Shown in pieces: positions 41,650-50,648 of a stretch of DNA of 64,000 bases. Under the pieces are notes generated by a model, which saw only the letters and a list, made by a program, of their open reading frames with translations, did not search any database and had not been told where the DNA came from. The stretch's first letter is position 1. Every line of letters begins with the position of its first letter. A program made the position numbers and the translations under genes. The stretch comes from SG8-4 sp964598225 (GTDB lineage Bacteria > Planctomycetota > Phycisphaerae > Sedimentisphaerales > Anaerobacaceae), in contig CAZRBG010000023.1 of the NCBI GenBank assembly GCA_964598225.1, positions 1 to 64,000 on the forward strand, given 5' to 3'.

Positions 41650-43020
41650 CTACGGCGTTCTCCTTCGATTTATTGCCGACCAGATGTAATACACGGGGAT
41701 GCCTGCGAGGATGCTGCCGAGACTCCAGCAGGATGGTATTCGCCAGTCTTCAAACATGAATACGGCTGCGAACATAAAGGCGGTGACCGCCAGGAAAATT
41801 GCCGGCACAACCGGGTATCCGGGCACACGGAACGGCCTTTTCATCTGCGGTCTGCGCCGTCGAAGGACGTAGACGGCGGCAATAAACAGCATTGCAAAGA
41901 GCGACTGTCCCACTGCGGCGTACTTGTACATGTTCTGAAAGTCGAACAACAACAGAATAACAACCGCACAGGTGCTCTGGGCGATCATCGCGTGTGCCGG
42001 TACGCCGCCCTTCGAGCTGACTCGCCCGGCAATGGCGGGGAACAATCCGTCCTTGGCCATAGCGTAATAGACTCGAGGGCCGGTAATGATAAATGCACTT
42101 ACTGTGGCAAGGAAGGCCAGGCCTATCGCTACGGAAAAGGCTCCCAGAGTTCTTTGACCGAAGAGATTGCTAACAGCCATTTGGGGGACTCTTTCGGCGT
42201 TATCGAATCCCACTTCTGTCAGAGGCACGGCGTAAGCGAAAGTGAGATTCAGCCCCAGGTACAGAACGACGACAAGCACAGTTCCGAGCAAAAGAGACCG
42301 GGGTAGAATCTTGGCCGGATTTCGGATTTCACCGGCGACGTAAGTAGCAGCGTTCCAGCCGCTGTAGGCGAACATCACATAGAACAATTGTGTTGCTGCG
42401 GACCCGGGCGCGATGTCTGTTATGGACCGGCCCTCTGCTATATTGGCAAAAGTTCCCTTGCCAAACAGAAATGCAAGGGCCACCAGAGCCACGAACAAGC
42501 CGAATTTTAGCAGTGTAGTCAGGTTCTGTGTCCAGGCGGATTGACGATGACCGACCAGATTCGGCAGCGTGATTATCAGTATGATCCCTGCGGCGACGAC
42601 TTTGACGAGATATCCCGTTTCATTTTCGGCCAGACCGAACGGGGTGAGAAGATACAGCGTTGCCATATGTCCGGCGACAGCCAGCGGCGCTGAGAAGCCA
42701 ACGAAGAACGAAGTCCATCCGGAGAGAAATGCCGGCATCGGGCCATAGGCCTGCCGAAGGTAAACGTACTCACCCCCGGCGTGGGGCAGAGCGGCCGCAA
42801 GCTCGGCGACACAAAAGGCCCCGCATAAAGCGAGCAGTCCGCCGAGTGCCCAGAGTCCGAAGATGGCGGGGTAATTCCTCAGCGTGACCATCATGTAGCC
42901 GGGCGAGACTAGAATCCCGGTGCCGACCATGCTGGCTATGACGACGTAGGTTGCGGTGGACAGGCCGAATCCCCGCTGTAGTTCGTTCGGCGACTTCACG
43001 GCCTGAGCTTGTTGAGCCAA
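41650..43020 (-). CDS. Amino acid permease (APC superfamily)
   Basis: A 456-residue protein with about 12 membrane segments. The first carries the APC signature (GLSTATYVVIASMVGTGILV, near 19-38); it is followed by ELAAALPHAGGEYVYLRQAY, FSAPLAVAGHMATLYL, YSGWNAATYVAGEIRNPAK and GPRVYYAMAKDGLFP. It resembles LAT-like amino-acid/polyamine exchangers. The TM1 GTG unwound segment and the TM6 region are present. The substrate is not determined. It lies 37 bp downstream of the TIM-barrel gene and 48 bp upstream of the FAD oxidoreductase gene on the same strand. Confidence 0.88.
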   Translation of the reverse strand: MAQQAQAVKSPNELQRGFGLSTATYVVIASMVGTGILVSPGYMMVTLRNYPAIFGLWALGGLLALCGAFCVAELAAALPHAGGEYVYLRQAYGPMPAFLSGWTSFFVGFSAPLAVAGHMATLYLLTPFGLAENETGYLVKVVAAGIILIITLPNLVGHRQSAWTQNLTTLLKFGLFVALVALAFLFGKGTFANIAEGRSITDIAPGSAATQLFYVMFAYSGWNAATYVAGEIRNPAKILPRSLLLGTVLVVVLYLGLNLTFAYAVPLTEVGFDNAERVPQMAVSNLFGQRTLGAFSVAIGLAFLATVSAFIITGPRVYYAMAKDGLFPAIAGRVSSKGGVPAHAMIAQSTCAVVILLLFDFQNMYKYAAVGQSLFAMLFIAAVYVLRRRRPQMKRPFRVPGYPVVPAIFLAVTAFMFAAVFMFEDWRIPSCWSLGSILAGIPVYYIWSAINRRRTP

Positions 43021-43057
43021 AATAGGGACCTCCGATATGTCTTAATCGATCCGGATC

Positions 43058-43987
43058 TTATGCCTGTTCGCCCAGTGAATTGGCCAGCATCCGATTCCAT
43101 ATCTGATGTTGTTCGATCAATGCTTCGAGCCGGTCCGGCACCTTGTCGCTGACCTCCAGCAACTGCCAGCCCGTCCAGCCCATCTTTACCAGCAGATCCA
43201 TCTGGAGCTGATACGGAAACTCAGGATCCTTCAGGTTGTGCAGATGGAGCGTGTCGCCGAGATAATCTTTTACCAGGTTGAAATTGTGCTCGAACCCTTC
43301 GCCCCTGGTGTCTCTTTTGTCACTGTTGAGCTTTACCCCGACGCTGGGCTGGTCGACCTGCTCCATGATCTTCTCGAGCGTCGGAAGTTCGCCCGCGCTT
43401 CCATGTGCTTCGAGGCGTATCTGCTGGCCGCAATCGCCGGCGAAGGCGCCTACGATGTTGAGCGCATCGGCGATCTGGGCGATGGTCTGCTTTCGCGGGA
43501 TGCCCGGATGGAAGCTGTTGGGAAAAACCCTGATGCCGCTGCCGCCGATGTCGCGGCTCAGCAGAACGTATGCTTTGGAGTTTTCTATCGCCATCTGGAG
43601 TTTCGACGTATCGGGCGAATCGAACCTTTCACTGGTGGCCAGACCGACCACAGTGACAGGGCTGTCGGCGAAGCGTTTTCGGACTTCTTCGCGCTGCCTG
43701 ATATCGAGTTCCAGCTCGATGCCGTGAGCGTAGTTCTGGCTGGTCCGCAGTTCGACACCGTAAGCCTTCGCCTTAGTGCAGTTGGCGATGAGTGTTGGAA
43801 TGTCCCAGTCTTTGCCCCATTGATACGTGGTGAATCCGAATTGCGTCGTGCCGGCGGATTTACTCAGGCCGTTGATTTGCAGAGTATCGCAAGAGGGCAG
43901 CGCGGTAGTCGCCACTGCAGCGGCGGCGACGGCAAGCCCGCGGTCCAGGAATTCACGACGTGTAGTTTTGTTTCCGTCCGAGGTCAT
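43058..43987 (-). CDS. Tat-exported TIM-barrel isomerase/epimerase-like protein
   Basis: A 309-residue protein. The Tat signal TTRREFLDRGLAVAAAAVAT is followed by SC (residue 33), which may be a lipid-modified cysteine. An AP-endonuclease-2-type barrel follows: FGFTTYQWGKDWDIPTLIAN, AYGVELRTSQNYAHGIEL, IRLEAHGSAGELPTLEKIM, PSVGVKLNSDKRDT, DTLHLHNLKD and WQLLEVSDKVPD. The metal-site pattern E-H-N/D-E is roughly kept. It differs clearly from the protein at 15753. The substrate is unknown; its neighbours give no pathway. Confidence 0.75.
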   Translation of the reverse strand: MTSDGNKTTRREFLDRGLAVAAAAVATTALPSCDTLQINGLSKSAGTTQFGFTTYQWGKDWDIPTLIANCTKAKAYGVELRTSQNYAHGIELELDIRQREEVRKRFADSPVTVVGLATSERFDSPDTSKLQMAIENSKAYVLLSRDIGGSGIRVFPNSFHPGIPRKQTIAQIADALNIVGAFAGDCGQQIRLEAHGSAGELPTLEKIMEQVDQPSVGVKLNSDKRDTRGEGFEHNFNLVKDYLGDTLHLHNLKDPEFPYQLQMDLLVKMGWTGWQLLEVSDKVPDRLEALIEQHQIWNRMLANSLGEQA

Positions 43988-44025
43988 TTTCTTTATCCTC
44001 CGTAAATAGATTGAAATTGGTATTG

Positions 44026-44712
44026 CTAACCACTTCTACGTTTCTTGAGTGTTACGCCGATGCCGGGACCGGCTGGGTTGAGAAAGACCGTTTCCAGAGC
44101 CGGGTCGGTGGTGACGGCGTCGAGGTAGTCCTGCATATACTCCGCCGAGTCGGTCGTGTCATGTGCCAGGATCAGTCCGCCCGGTCGCACCAGAGGCAGC
44201 AGCTTTTTGAGGTAATCGAAATTGCCGCTCTTATCGGCGTCGAGATAGACTATGTCAATCGGCCCGGTGAGATTCGACACCTTCTTATGGGCGTCGCCCT
44301 CGATGATTGTGACGAGCTTAGCAACGCCGGCTTGTTTAAAGTTCTCACTCGCCAGCGCGATCCGTTCGGGATCGATCTCGAAAGTGGTAAGTTTTCCTCC
44401 GGTCGCTCGCAGGGCCAGGCAGAACCACAGAGTGGCATAACCATTGGAAGTCCCGATCTCTACGATTTTTTTGGCGCCGGTCGCCTCTGCTAACAGTCTC
44501 AACACTCTGCCGTCATCGGGCGGCACGCTTAGAATATCGCTGTGGGGGCCGGAGAGCATCCGATCGAGCACGGCCATAATTCTTTCTTCTTCAACATCAG
44601 GCAGTAGCTTTGAGTCTTGTCGGCGTTCGTCGCCGACCTTACGGGCTGCTAAAATCCCGACTCCCGCGAGCGCCACTACTGTTGTAATAGCCCACATGGT
44701 CTTGCCTGACAT
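44026..44712 (-). CDS. Class I O-methyltransferase, membrane-anchored
   Basis: A 228-residue SAM-dependent O-methyltransferase of the catechol/caffeoyl-CoA type. An N-terminal hydrophobic anchor (MWAITTVVALAGVGILAAR) is followed by motif I VEIGTSNGYATLWFC, TFEIDPERIALASENF, VTIIEGDA, the metal-binding IVYLDADKSGNFDYL, and LILAHDTTDSAEYMQD. ATG 44712 is chosen: it has AAGGAAC upstream and the family starts there. A longer open frame continues upstream, but that part overlaps the coding frame of the next gene and has no protein-like character. Confidence 0.82.
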   Translation of the reverse strand: MSGKTMWAITTVVALAGVGILAARKVGDERRQDSKLLPDVEEERIMAVLDRMLSGPHSDILSVPPDDGRVLRLLAEATGAKKIVEIGTSNGYATLWFCLALRATGGKLTTFEIDPERIALASENFKQAGVAKLVTIIEGDAHKKVSNLTGPIDIVYLDADKSGNFDYLKKLLPLVRPGGLILAHDTTDSAEYMQDYLDAVTTDPALETVFLNPAGPGIGVTLKKRRSG

Positions 44713-44867
44713 CCGACAGTTCCTTATGAAAGACTCCTTCACTTGCCGTTCTGCAGCGCGGGATTGTCCGGCTTCGAACGATTTCAACAGGGAACTATAT
44801 TTCGATCTGCGTGAAATTTCCAGAAAAATATGAAGCGTTCCGATAAGCCGTTGGTATGTGAAATTCT

Positions 44868-45983
44868 TCAGAGGGTTTTGTCGACTATATCTCTTGCTCC
44901 GAGGAACAGGTCGATAGCAAGCGGTACGCAGAGCAGAGCCAGGCGGATCGCGACCATTCGCAGGTTCGACCGAGCCATGAAGAAAAGAATAAAGAGCGCT
45001 ATCGCGCTGAGTATGTACATTTTTCCCGCATGAATGAAAAGTACGGCGTAGCCGCTTCCCAGTCCGAGAAACGTCTGGAAGCATCTCGTGGCCAGCAGCA
45101 GCGAGACGATGGCGAGGATGCCCATCACGATAGCTGCAAAGAGAATCCACTTCCTGTCGGCCGCACCGGCGGAGGCCAAACCCTGCATCCCGGCGCCGGC
45201 CAATATTGAACAGACCAGCGCGCTGATCGCGAAGAAGATTACCGGGCTTATTTCGAGATAAGAGTCGCAAAAGGCCAGTGCCGTACAGCCCAGAAAGATC
45301 ACCAATATGCCGAGCCTTCGGGTCGCAACAGAGGCGGTATATGTCAGCCTCAGCCCCACACCGCCGGTCATCAAGAGTCTCAGCGGCGCAAGAAATACCG
45401 CGATACCCATTATCAGCGGAGCTATCGGCACATGGTAGAAGCCGATCAGAGTTGTCCGGCGTCTGACGGCGAACAGAGGCGCCAGGATTCCGATTAAATC
45501 CGATGATTGCAGTTTGAGTCGTATCGGCATCGGGTACAGCCCGTAGCCAGCGGAAATGCGAAAGAACAACCATATTGCAAGCAAGGGCAGAATTGCCAGC
45601 GGCACGCGTAGTAGACGCCACCTGCCGCCCGGTCCGAACGCCGCCGGACAGAACAACCAGGGTATAGATGCGACCAGAACGCCCGCCGTAGGGTGAAATT
45701 TTACCAATCCGAGCGCGAACGGCCCAAAGCCGTAAATCGCTCCGGCAAACAGGGACTCAACGAAACCGGCCACCCAGCGTCGGCTGAGCAGGTAGCAGCC
45801 CAGCGAAGCTGCAACTGCATTTACGACCAAGAGATTTTGCCATCTGTCGAAGCCTTTGAAGTGCGGCCGATACAGATAGGCGGCGAAGGCGGCATATATC
45901 AGCAGCGCCGCAAAGAACCGGGCCATTCTCGCATCGATCGCGGCCCGGCCCCGGCGTATCGTTCGGTATTTTTTCCCGGCCAT
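44868..45983 (-). CDS. Uncharacterised polytopic membrane protein
   Basis: A 371-residue very hydrophobic protein with roughly nine or ten membrane segments (FFAALLIYAAFAAYLY, LLVVNAVAASLGCYL, LAILPLLAIWLFFRI, IAPLIMGIAVFLAPL, PVIFFAISALVCSILAG, MYILSAIALFILFFM). The pattern recalls GT-C-type glycosyltransferase membrane domains, but no catalytic acidic loop is obvious. Its start lies 4 nt after the stop of the PurF-like gene, so it is likely co-transcribed with it. Function unknown. Confidence 0.65.
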   Translation of the reverse strand: MAGKKYRTIRRGRAAIDARMARFFAALLIYAAFAAYLYRPHFKGFDRWQNLLVVNAVAASLGCYLLSRRWVAGFVESLFAGAIYGFGPFALGLVKFHPTAGVLVASIPWLFCPAAFGPGGRWRLLRVPLAILPLLAIWLFFRISAGYGLYPMPIRLKLQSSDLIGILAPLFAVRRRTTLIGFYHVPIAPLIMGIAVFLAPLRLLMTGGVGLRLTYTASVATRRLGILVIFLGCTALAFCDSYLEISPVIFFAISALVCSILAGAGMQGLASAGAADRKWILFAAIVMGILAIVSLLLATRCFQTFLGLGSGYAVLFIHAGKMYILSAIALFILFFMARSNLRMVAIRLALLCVPLAIDLFLGARDIVDKTL

Positions 45984-45987
45984 ATAT

Positions 45988-47478
45988 CTACAGAGCGATT
46001 TCTTTCTCCGCCGGCTTTGCCGCGGAGGGCTTCTTCACCTCGACTATGTCGATTGCCTTCTTCGGACACGTGGATTTCGGACATTCACCGGTCCAGCAAT
46101 ACAGGCACAGATTCTCCCTCGGCAATCCGATCGCCTCGACCATATCGTCAACAGTCTGGTATCTCAGTGTCGTGACATCTATGTCCCTGGCGATCCATTT
46201 CACCATTTTCTCGTATTCTTCGGAGCTGTGGTCCAGGTATGTCGAAACATCGTCGACTTCTCGATGCTCTATGCCGCGTATCGCCTTGCGTGCGGCGAGT
46301 TCCTCGGTCGAACGCGTCGAGAGGTTAAATCTGCACGGAAACATTAAAGGCGGGCACGCGGGTCTGACGTGAATCTCTCTCGCTCCGCAGTCCCACAGTT
46401 TCTTGATCGCGAAGTTCTTGAGCTGGGTCCCTCTGACGATCGAGTCCTCGCAGACGACTATGCTGTTGTCCTCGATCACTTCGCGGATCGGTATAAGCTT
46501 CATTTTGGCAATCAGGTCCCGCGTCCGCTGGGATGGCGGGGTGTAGCTTCTGCCGTAGCCCGGCGTATATTTTACCAGAGGCCGCCTGAACGGCTTGCCG
46601 GATTCCATCGCGTATCCCAGGCCGTGGGCTGCACCCGAATCAGGAACGCCGGAGACCAGATCGATCTCGATATCCTTGTCGCGCTTTGCCAGGTAACGTC
46701 CGCACCTCTCGCGCACGATCTCCACGTTTACGCCCTCGTAGTCCGACGCGGGAAAGCCCGTGTATATCCAAAGAAAAGCGCAAATCTGGCTTGCGCCGTC
46801 GGTGCCTCGCTTGTGCCGGACCATGCCGTCATCGTTGAGCAGGACGATTTCGCCAGGTTTAATGTGCTTGATCACTTCGAATCCATTGTTGGGAAAAGCG
46901 CTTGTTTCGGCGGTCACGGCCCACCCCTCGTGACTTTGACCGACAATCAGCGGCGTATATCCGCACTTATCTCTGGCGGCGTAAATCCCGTCGGCGTGCA
47001 GTAAAAGAAGCGAGCACGAGCCTTCGATGGCCTCGAAAGCTTTTTCTATGCCGTCAATCAGACTGTTGCCCTGGTTAATCAGCTTGGCCATCAACTCCGG
47101 CGTATTGACCGCCCGCCCGCTGACTTCGCTGAAAGACACCCCTTTGTTCAGCATTTCCTTCGCCAGCTCTTCGGCGTTTTCCACAAATCCGCTGGTGACA
47201 ATACAGAAAGGCCCGAATCTCGAGTTCAGATAGATCGGCTGTTCGTCATAGTCGCTGATGACGCCGATGCCCTTATTGCCCTCGATCTTCTCGTAATCAT
47301 CGTAGAATTTAGACTTGAACTGGCTCTGGCTGAGGTTGTGTATCTGGCGCGAAAATTCACGACCGTTAAGCACCGCTATTCCTCCGTACTGTGTGCCCAT
47401 ATGAGAGTGATAGTCGGTGACATAAAACAGTGTCTCTGCGCAGTTTCTCTTGGATGCCACTCCAACAATGCCGCTCAT
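45988..47478 (-). CDS. PurF-like amidophosphoribosyltransferase paralogue, glutaminase site altered
   Basis: A 496-residue homologue of PurF. The N-terminus is MSGIVGVASKRNC: the catalytic Cys that should follow Met is Ser. Other glutaminase motifs are also changed (MGTQYGGIAV instead of HRGQESAGI; no clear RYST or HNGNL). The phosphoribosyltransferase half is kept: LVSGVPDSGAAHGLGYA, PGYGRSYTPPSQRTRD and the PRPP loop VVCEDSIVRGTQ. The four Cys expected for a [4Fe-4S] cluster are present (ICAFLW, FPCRF, LCLYCW). It sits in one operon with purF and purM. It may use free ammonia, regulate PurF, or have another reaction. Confidence 0.8.
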   Translation of the reverse strand: MSGIVGVASKRNCAETLFYVTDYHSHMGTQYGGIAVLNGREFSRQIHNLSQSQFKSKFYDDYEKIEGNKGIGVISDYDEQPIYLNSRFGPFCIVTSGFVENAEELAKEMLNKGVSFSEVSGRAVNTPELMAKLINQGNSLIDGIEKAFEAIEGSCSLLLLHADGIYAARDKCGYTPLIVGQSHEGWAVTAETSAFPNNGFEVIKHIKPGEIVLLNDDGMVRHKRGTDGASQICAFLWIYTGFPASDYEGVNVEIVRERCGRYLAKRDKDIEIDLVSGVPDSGAAHGLGYAMESGKPFRRPLVKYTPGYGRSYTPPSQRTRDLIAKMKLIPIREVIEDNSIVVCEDSIVRGTQLKNFAIKKLWDCGAREIHVRPACPPLMFPCRFNLSTRSTEELAARKAIRGIEHREVDDVSTYLDHSSEEYEKMVKWIARDIDVTTLRYQTVDDMVEAIGLPRENLCLYCWTGECPKSTCPKKAIDIVEVKKPSAAKPAEKEIAL

Positions 47479-47503
47479 GCTGCTGCCTCCTGTGTGATGT
47501 TGG

Positions 47504-48571
47504 TCATTTGAGTATAACTTTACCCGTCCCGGTGGTTATTCTGCCTATTCTGTAAACCTTTTCGCCGAATTTCGTCAGCTTTCTCGCTATCGAATCGGCA
47601 AAATCCTCGGCTACAACGAGCACAAATCCTATCCCCATGTTAAAGACCCTGAACATCTCGGTTTCTTCAACAGGTCCGGCGTTCTGCAGGAATGTGAAGA
47701 CGTCATGCCCGGGCCAGCTTGATTTTTTGATTGTAGCGTTGCAGTCCTTCGGGAGCACCCGCGGGATGTTGCCCGCCAGTCCGCCGCCGGTAATGTGCGC
47801 CATGCCGTGGACCACGCGCTTGACCCTGTACTTTGACAGCAGCCTTATCACCGGACGTACGTATATCCGCGTCGGCTCCAGCAGCACGTCGCCCAGCGCA
47901 GCGCCGCCGAGTGCGTCCGGAGTATCGGTCATTTTGAGCTTCTTGCGCTTGAAGCAGATATTGCGTACAAGCGTGTAGCCATTGCTGTGAAGTCCGTTCG
48001 AGGCAAGGCCGAGAATCACGTCCCCTTTTCTTATCAGCCGGCCTGTAACGATTTTCTGTTTCTCGACGACCCCGACCGCAAATCCCGCCATGTCGAAATC
48101 GCCCGGGGAATACGTATCCGGCATTTCCGCGGTTTCTCCTCCAATCAATGCACAGTCGGCCTGGCGGCATCCGGCCGCGACTCCTTTGACAAGCTCGGCA
48201 ACGAATTGAGGCTCCAGCTTGTGGACGGCCAGATAGTCCAGAAAAAACAAAGGCTCGGCACCCTGAACGAGCATGTCGTTGACGCTCATCGCCACCAGAT
48301 CGATGCCGACGGTGTCAAACTTCTTCATTTGCCCCGCGAGCTGAACCTTGCTCCCGACGCCGTCCGTACAGGCGATGAGGACGGGATTCTTATAATTCTT
48401 CTTGAAAAGCTTCTCATCGTAATCCAGGCGGAACATCCCGGCAAAGCCTTCTTTCGATTCGATGACTCGCGGACCGAACGTACTTACAACCGCCGAGTAT
48501 ATTTGCCGGACCATCTGGTCGTTGGCGTCGATGCTGACTCCGGACTGTTCGTAGCTGATGTGTTTAGCCAT
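47504..48571 (-). CDS. purM: Phosphoribosylformylglycinamidine cyclo-ligase (AIR synthetase)
   Basis: A 355-residue PurM that closes FGAM to aminoimidazole ribonucleotide with ATP. Motifs: YEQSGVSIDANDQMVRQI, ACTDGVGSKVQLA, IDLVAMSVNDMLVQGAEPLF, GCALIGGETAEMPDTYS-type stretch (CALIGGETAEMPDTY), GLASNGLHSNGYTLVR and HITGGGLAGNIPRVLP. It is full length. The start ATG abuts the purF stop with no gap, and the PurF-like gene follows 25 bp later, giving purF-purM-purF-like in one operon. Confidence 0.95.
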   Translation of the reverse strand: MAKHISYEQSGVSIDANDQMVRQIYSAVVSTFGPRVIESKEGFAGMFRLDYDEKLFKKNYKNPVLIACTDGVGSKVQLAGQMKKFDTVGIDLVAMSVNDMLVQGAEPLFFLDYLAVHKLEPQFVAELVKGVAAGCRQADCALIGGETAEMPDTYSPGDFDMAGFAVGVVEKQKIVTGRLIRKGDVILGLASNGLHSNGYTLVRNICFKRKKLKMTDTPDALGGAALGDVLLEPTRIYVRPVIRLLSKYRVKRVVHGMAHITGGGLAGNIPRVLPKDCNATIKKSSWPGHDVFTFLQNAGPVEETEMFRVFNMGIGFVLVVAEDFADSIARKLTKFGEKVYRIGRITTGTGKVILK

Positions 48572-50008
48572 CTACTCTATTTCGTCGAACATCTTCAATT
48601 GATAATGCTCCATAGCGTACTTGGTCACTGCGATGTCAACGGGAATCTTATACCGGCCGCTCCAGCAGGCCGTGCAGTAATGATCTTCCGGCAGGGCGGC
48701 GCACTTTAAGAGTCCGTCCAGCGAGGTGTAGCCGACACTATCGACCTCGAGAAATTCCCGTATCTCATCCAGGTCGCGGTTGTTGGCGAGGAGCTCTTCC
48801 ACAGTGGGGAAATCGATTCCGTAGTAACAGGCGAATCTGATCGGCGGGCAACTGATCCGCATGTGGATTTCCCTGGCGCCAGCCTCGCGCAGCGCCCTGA
48901 TCTTGCCCCTGGTCGTCGTTCCGCGTACGATAGAATCGTCCACCACGACGATCCGTTTGCCTTCCACGACCTCGCGCACCACCTGAAGTTTCAGCTTGAC
49001 CTCCAGCTCTCGCGACCTCTGATCCGGCGAGATAAAGGTCCGGCCCACGTAGTGGCTTCTGACGATTCCCATGTCGAAAGGTACCCGGCTCTGCTCGGCG
49101 TAGCCTATCGCCGCCGAAGTACCCGAGTCAGGTACGGGGATAACCACTTCGCCGTCTGCGGGGTGTTCCAGGGCGAGTTGTCTTCCGAGCTTCTTTCGGA
49201 ACTCGTGCACGTTCTCGTGGAAGATCGTGCTGGTCTGCTTGGCGAAATAAACGTGCTCGAAGATACAGTGCGCGGGGGTAATCGTGCCGGGTGTAACGTA
49301 GAATCTGCTCGAAAGGCCGTTTTTGTCTAACGTGACGATCTCGCCTGGCTCGACTTCGCGAACGAACCGGGCGCCGACGGCGTCGAAAGCACATGTTTCG
49401 CTGGCTACGACGTAGGCGCCGGTTTCGGTTTGCCCTATACACAGAGGCCGGACTCCATGCGGATCGCGGGCCGCTTCGATGCGGTCGGAAAATAAAAAGA
49501 GCAGGCTAAATGCGCCCTGAAGATGGTTCAAAACGTGACCCAGCGGATCCGGCTTGCTGACGTGCGTCGGCTTTGCGAGCAGATGAATGATTACCTCCGT
49601 ATCACTCGTCGATTTGAAAATGCTGCCGTATGCCTCGTATTCGTCGTGCAGCAGCGATGCATTTATCAGGTTGCCGTTATGCGCTACCGCCACTTGTCCG
49701 CGGGAGTACTCCGCCAGCATCGGCTGACTGTTCACCGCCCGGCTGGCGCCCGTCGTCGAATACCGAACATGCCCGATAGCGACGGGATTGGCCAGCTTCT
49801 CGAAAATCTGCCTGCCGGAACGAAAGACCCTGCTGACCGTGCCCATGCCGGTATAGCACTGAATTGTCTCGCCGTTGCTGGATGCTATTCCCGCCGACTC
49901 CTGCCCTCGGTGCTGGAGGCTGTGCAGGCCGAAATAAGTCTTCTTGACTGCGTCTTCGTCGCCGAAAATGCCGAAAAGACCGCAATATTCTTTCTTGTCC
50001 GATCCCAT
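48572..50008 (-). CDS. purF: Amidophosphoribosyltransferase
   Basis: A 478-residue PurF, the first committed enzyme of purine synthesis. The short propeptide MGSDKKEY precedes the catalytic C9 (CGLFGIFGDEDA), as in the B. subtilis-type enzyme. Glutaminase motifs LQHRGQESAGIA, HVRYSTTG, VAHNGNLINA and SDTEVIIHLL are intact. The PRPP loop VVVDDSIVRGTTTRGKI is present. The Fe-S cysteines appear in HCIFEHVYFA, RFACYYGID and YCTACWSG. It is first in the operon with purM and the altered paralogue. Confidence 0.96.
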   Translation of the reverse strand: MGSDKKEYCGLFGIFGDEDAVKKTYFGLHSLQHRGQESAGIASSNGETIQCYTGMGTVSRVFRSGRQIFEKLANPVAIGHVRYSTTGASRAVNSQPMLAEYSRGQVAVAHNGNLINASLLHDEYEAYGSIFKSTSDTEVIIHLLAKPTHVSKPDPLGHVLNHLQGAFSLLFLFSDRIEAARDPHGVRPLCIGQTETGAYVVASETCAFDAVGARFVREVEPGEIVTLDKNGLSSRFYVTPGTITPAHCIFEHVYFAKQTSTIFHENVHEFRKKLGRQLALEHPADGEVVIPVPDSGTSAAIGYAEQSRVPFDMGIVRSHYVGRTFISPDQRSRELEVKLKLQVVREVVEGKRIVVVDDSIVRGTTTRGKIRALREAGAREIHMRISCPPIRFACYYGIDFPTVEELLANNRDLDEIREFLEVDSVGYTSLDGLLKCAALPEDHYCTACWSGRYKIPVDIAVTKYAMEHYQLKMFDEIE

Positions 50009-50136
50009 ATTAATCCGAAAAAACTAATCTTTCATAAGTTTCCGCCCATCGAGAATCGGGCGGACAACTCGAAGTGAATTCTGCCAACAATCGCCTATTT
50101 AAAGACCCAGAAGCGAATCATATCAAATCGGCGTGG

Positions 50137-50157
50137 AATTTGAAATTTGAAATTTCA
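50137..50157. repeat. Heptamer array (AATTTSA)x3
   Basis: AATTTGA, AATTTGA, AATTTCA, continuing imperfectly to the TAA stop codon of the thioesterase gene on the - strand (50161-50163). Confidence 0.8.
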
Positions 50158-50160
50158 AAA

Positions 50161-50586
50161 TTAAGCTTCTTTCTGCGATTCGGGGTACATAAATTCGGGC
50201 ACTCTTCGAATCTTTCCTTCCGAGTTCACGCACGCCAGGGTGGTTTCTCCCTCGGCGGCGACTATCCCGGCGCTGCCAGTAAGCTTATAGGTATGATCGA
50301 CCCTGCTTGCGGTTACCCGGGAGCACGTGGTTTTTAGATTAAGACGCTCATCATAAAATACGGGCCGGCGATACTTGATGTTCAGACGGGCTACGACGAA
50401 AAACACGCCGGCCTCTTCGAGGTCCTTGTACGCCAGGCCGTTGGCCCGCAGAAGCTCGGTCCGGCCCATCTCGAACCACACCGGATAAACGCTGTGATGC
50501 ACCACTCCGCCCTTGTCGGTCTCGGCATACCGCGGCACGACGGTTATCGTATGACTGTCAATACTGATTCTTTCCGGAAAATCCAT
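50161..50586 (-). CDS. YbgC/FadM-type acyl-CoA thioesterase
   Basis: A 141-residue hotdog-fold thioesterase. The catalytic Asp is D24 in YAETDKGGVVHHSVYPVWFE, followed by RTELLRANGLAYKDLEEAG and VVARLNIKYRRPVFYDERL. It hydrolyses short-chain acyl-CoA or related thioesters. Heptamer arrays lie on both sides of the gene (50137-50157 and 50590-50624), with the downstream one touching its stop. It lies between the sugar porter and purF genes and need not be functionally tied to either. Confidence 0.88.
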   Translation of the reverse strand: MDFPERISIDSHTITVVPRYAETDKGGVVHHSVYPVWFEMGRTELLRANGLAYKDLEEAGVFFVVARLNIKYRRPVFYDERLNLKTTCSRVTASRVDHTYKLTGSAGIVAAEGETTLACVNSEGKIRRVPEFMYPESQKEA

Positions 50587-50589
50587 CTG

Positions 50590-50624
50590 AAATCTCGATT
50601 ATTAAATCTCAAATCTTAGATAGT
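50590..50624. repeat. Heptamer array upstream of the thioesterase gene
   Basis: Units AAATCTC, GATTATT, AAATCTC, AAATCTT, AGATAGT with 7-nt spacing, starting 4 nt before the thioesterase start codon and so occupying the place of its ribosome-binding site. Confidence 0.75.
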
Positions 50625-50648
50625 ATGGCAACAGTTTTTGATGACGTA

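Noticed and set aside
44713..45621. 303-codon upstream extension of the O-methyltransferase frame
   Set aside because: The extension overlaps the membrane-protein coding frame on the same strand, has arginine-rich random composition, and the real start has a Shine-Dalgarno at 44712.
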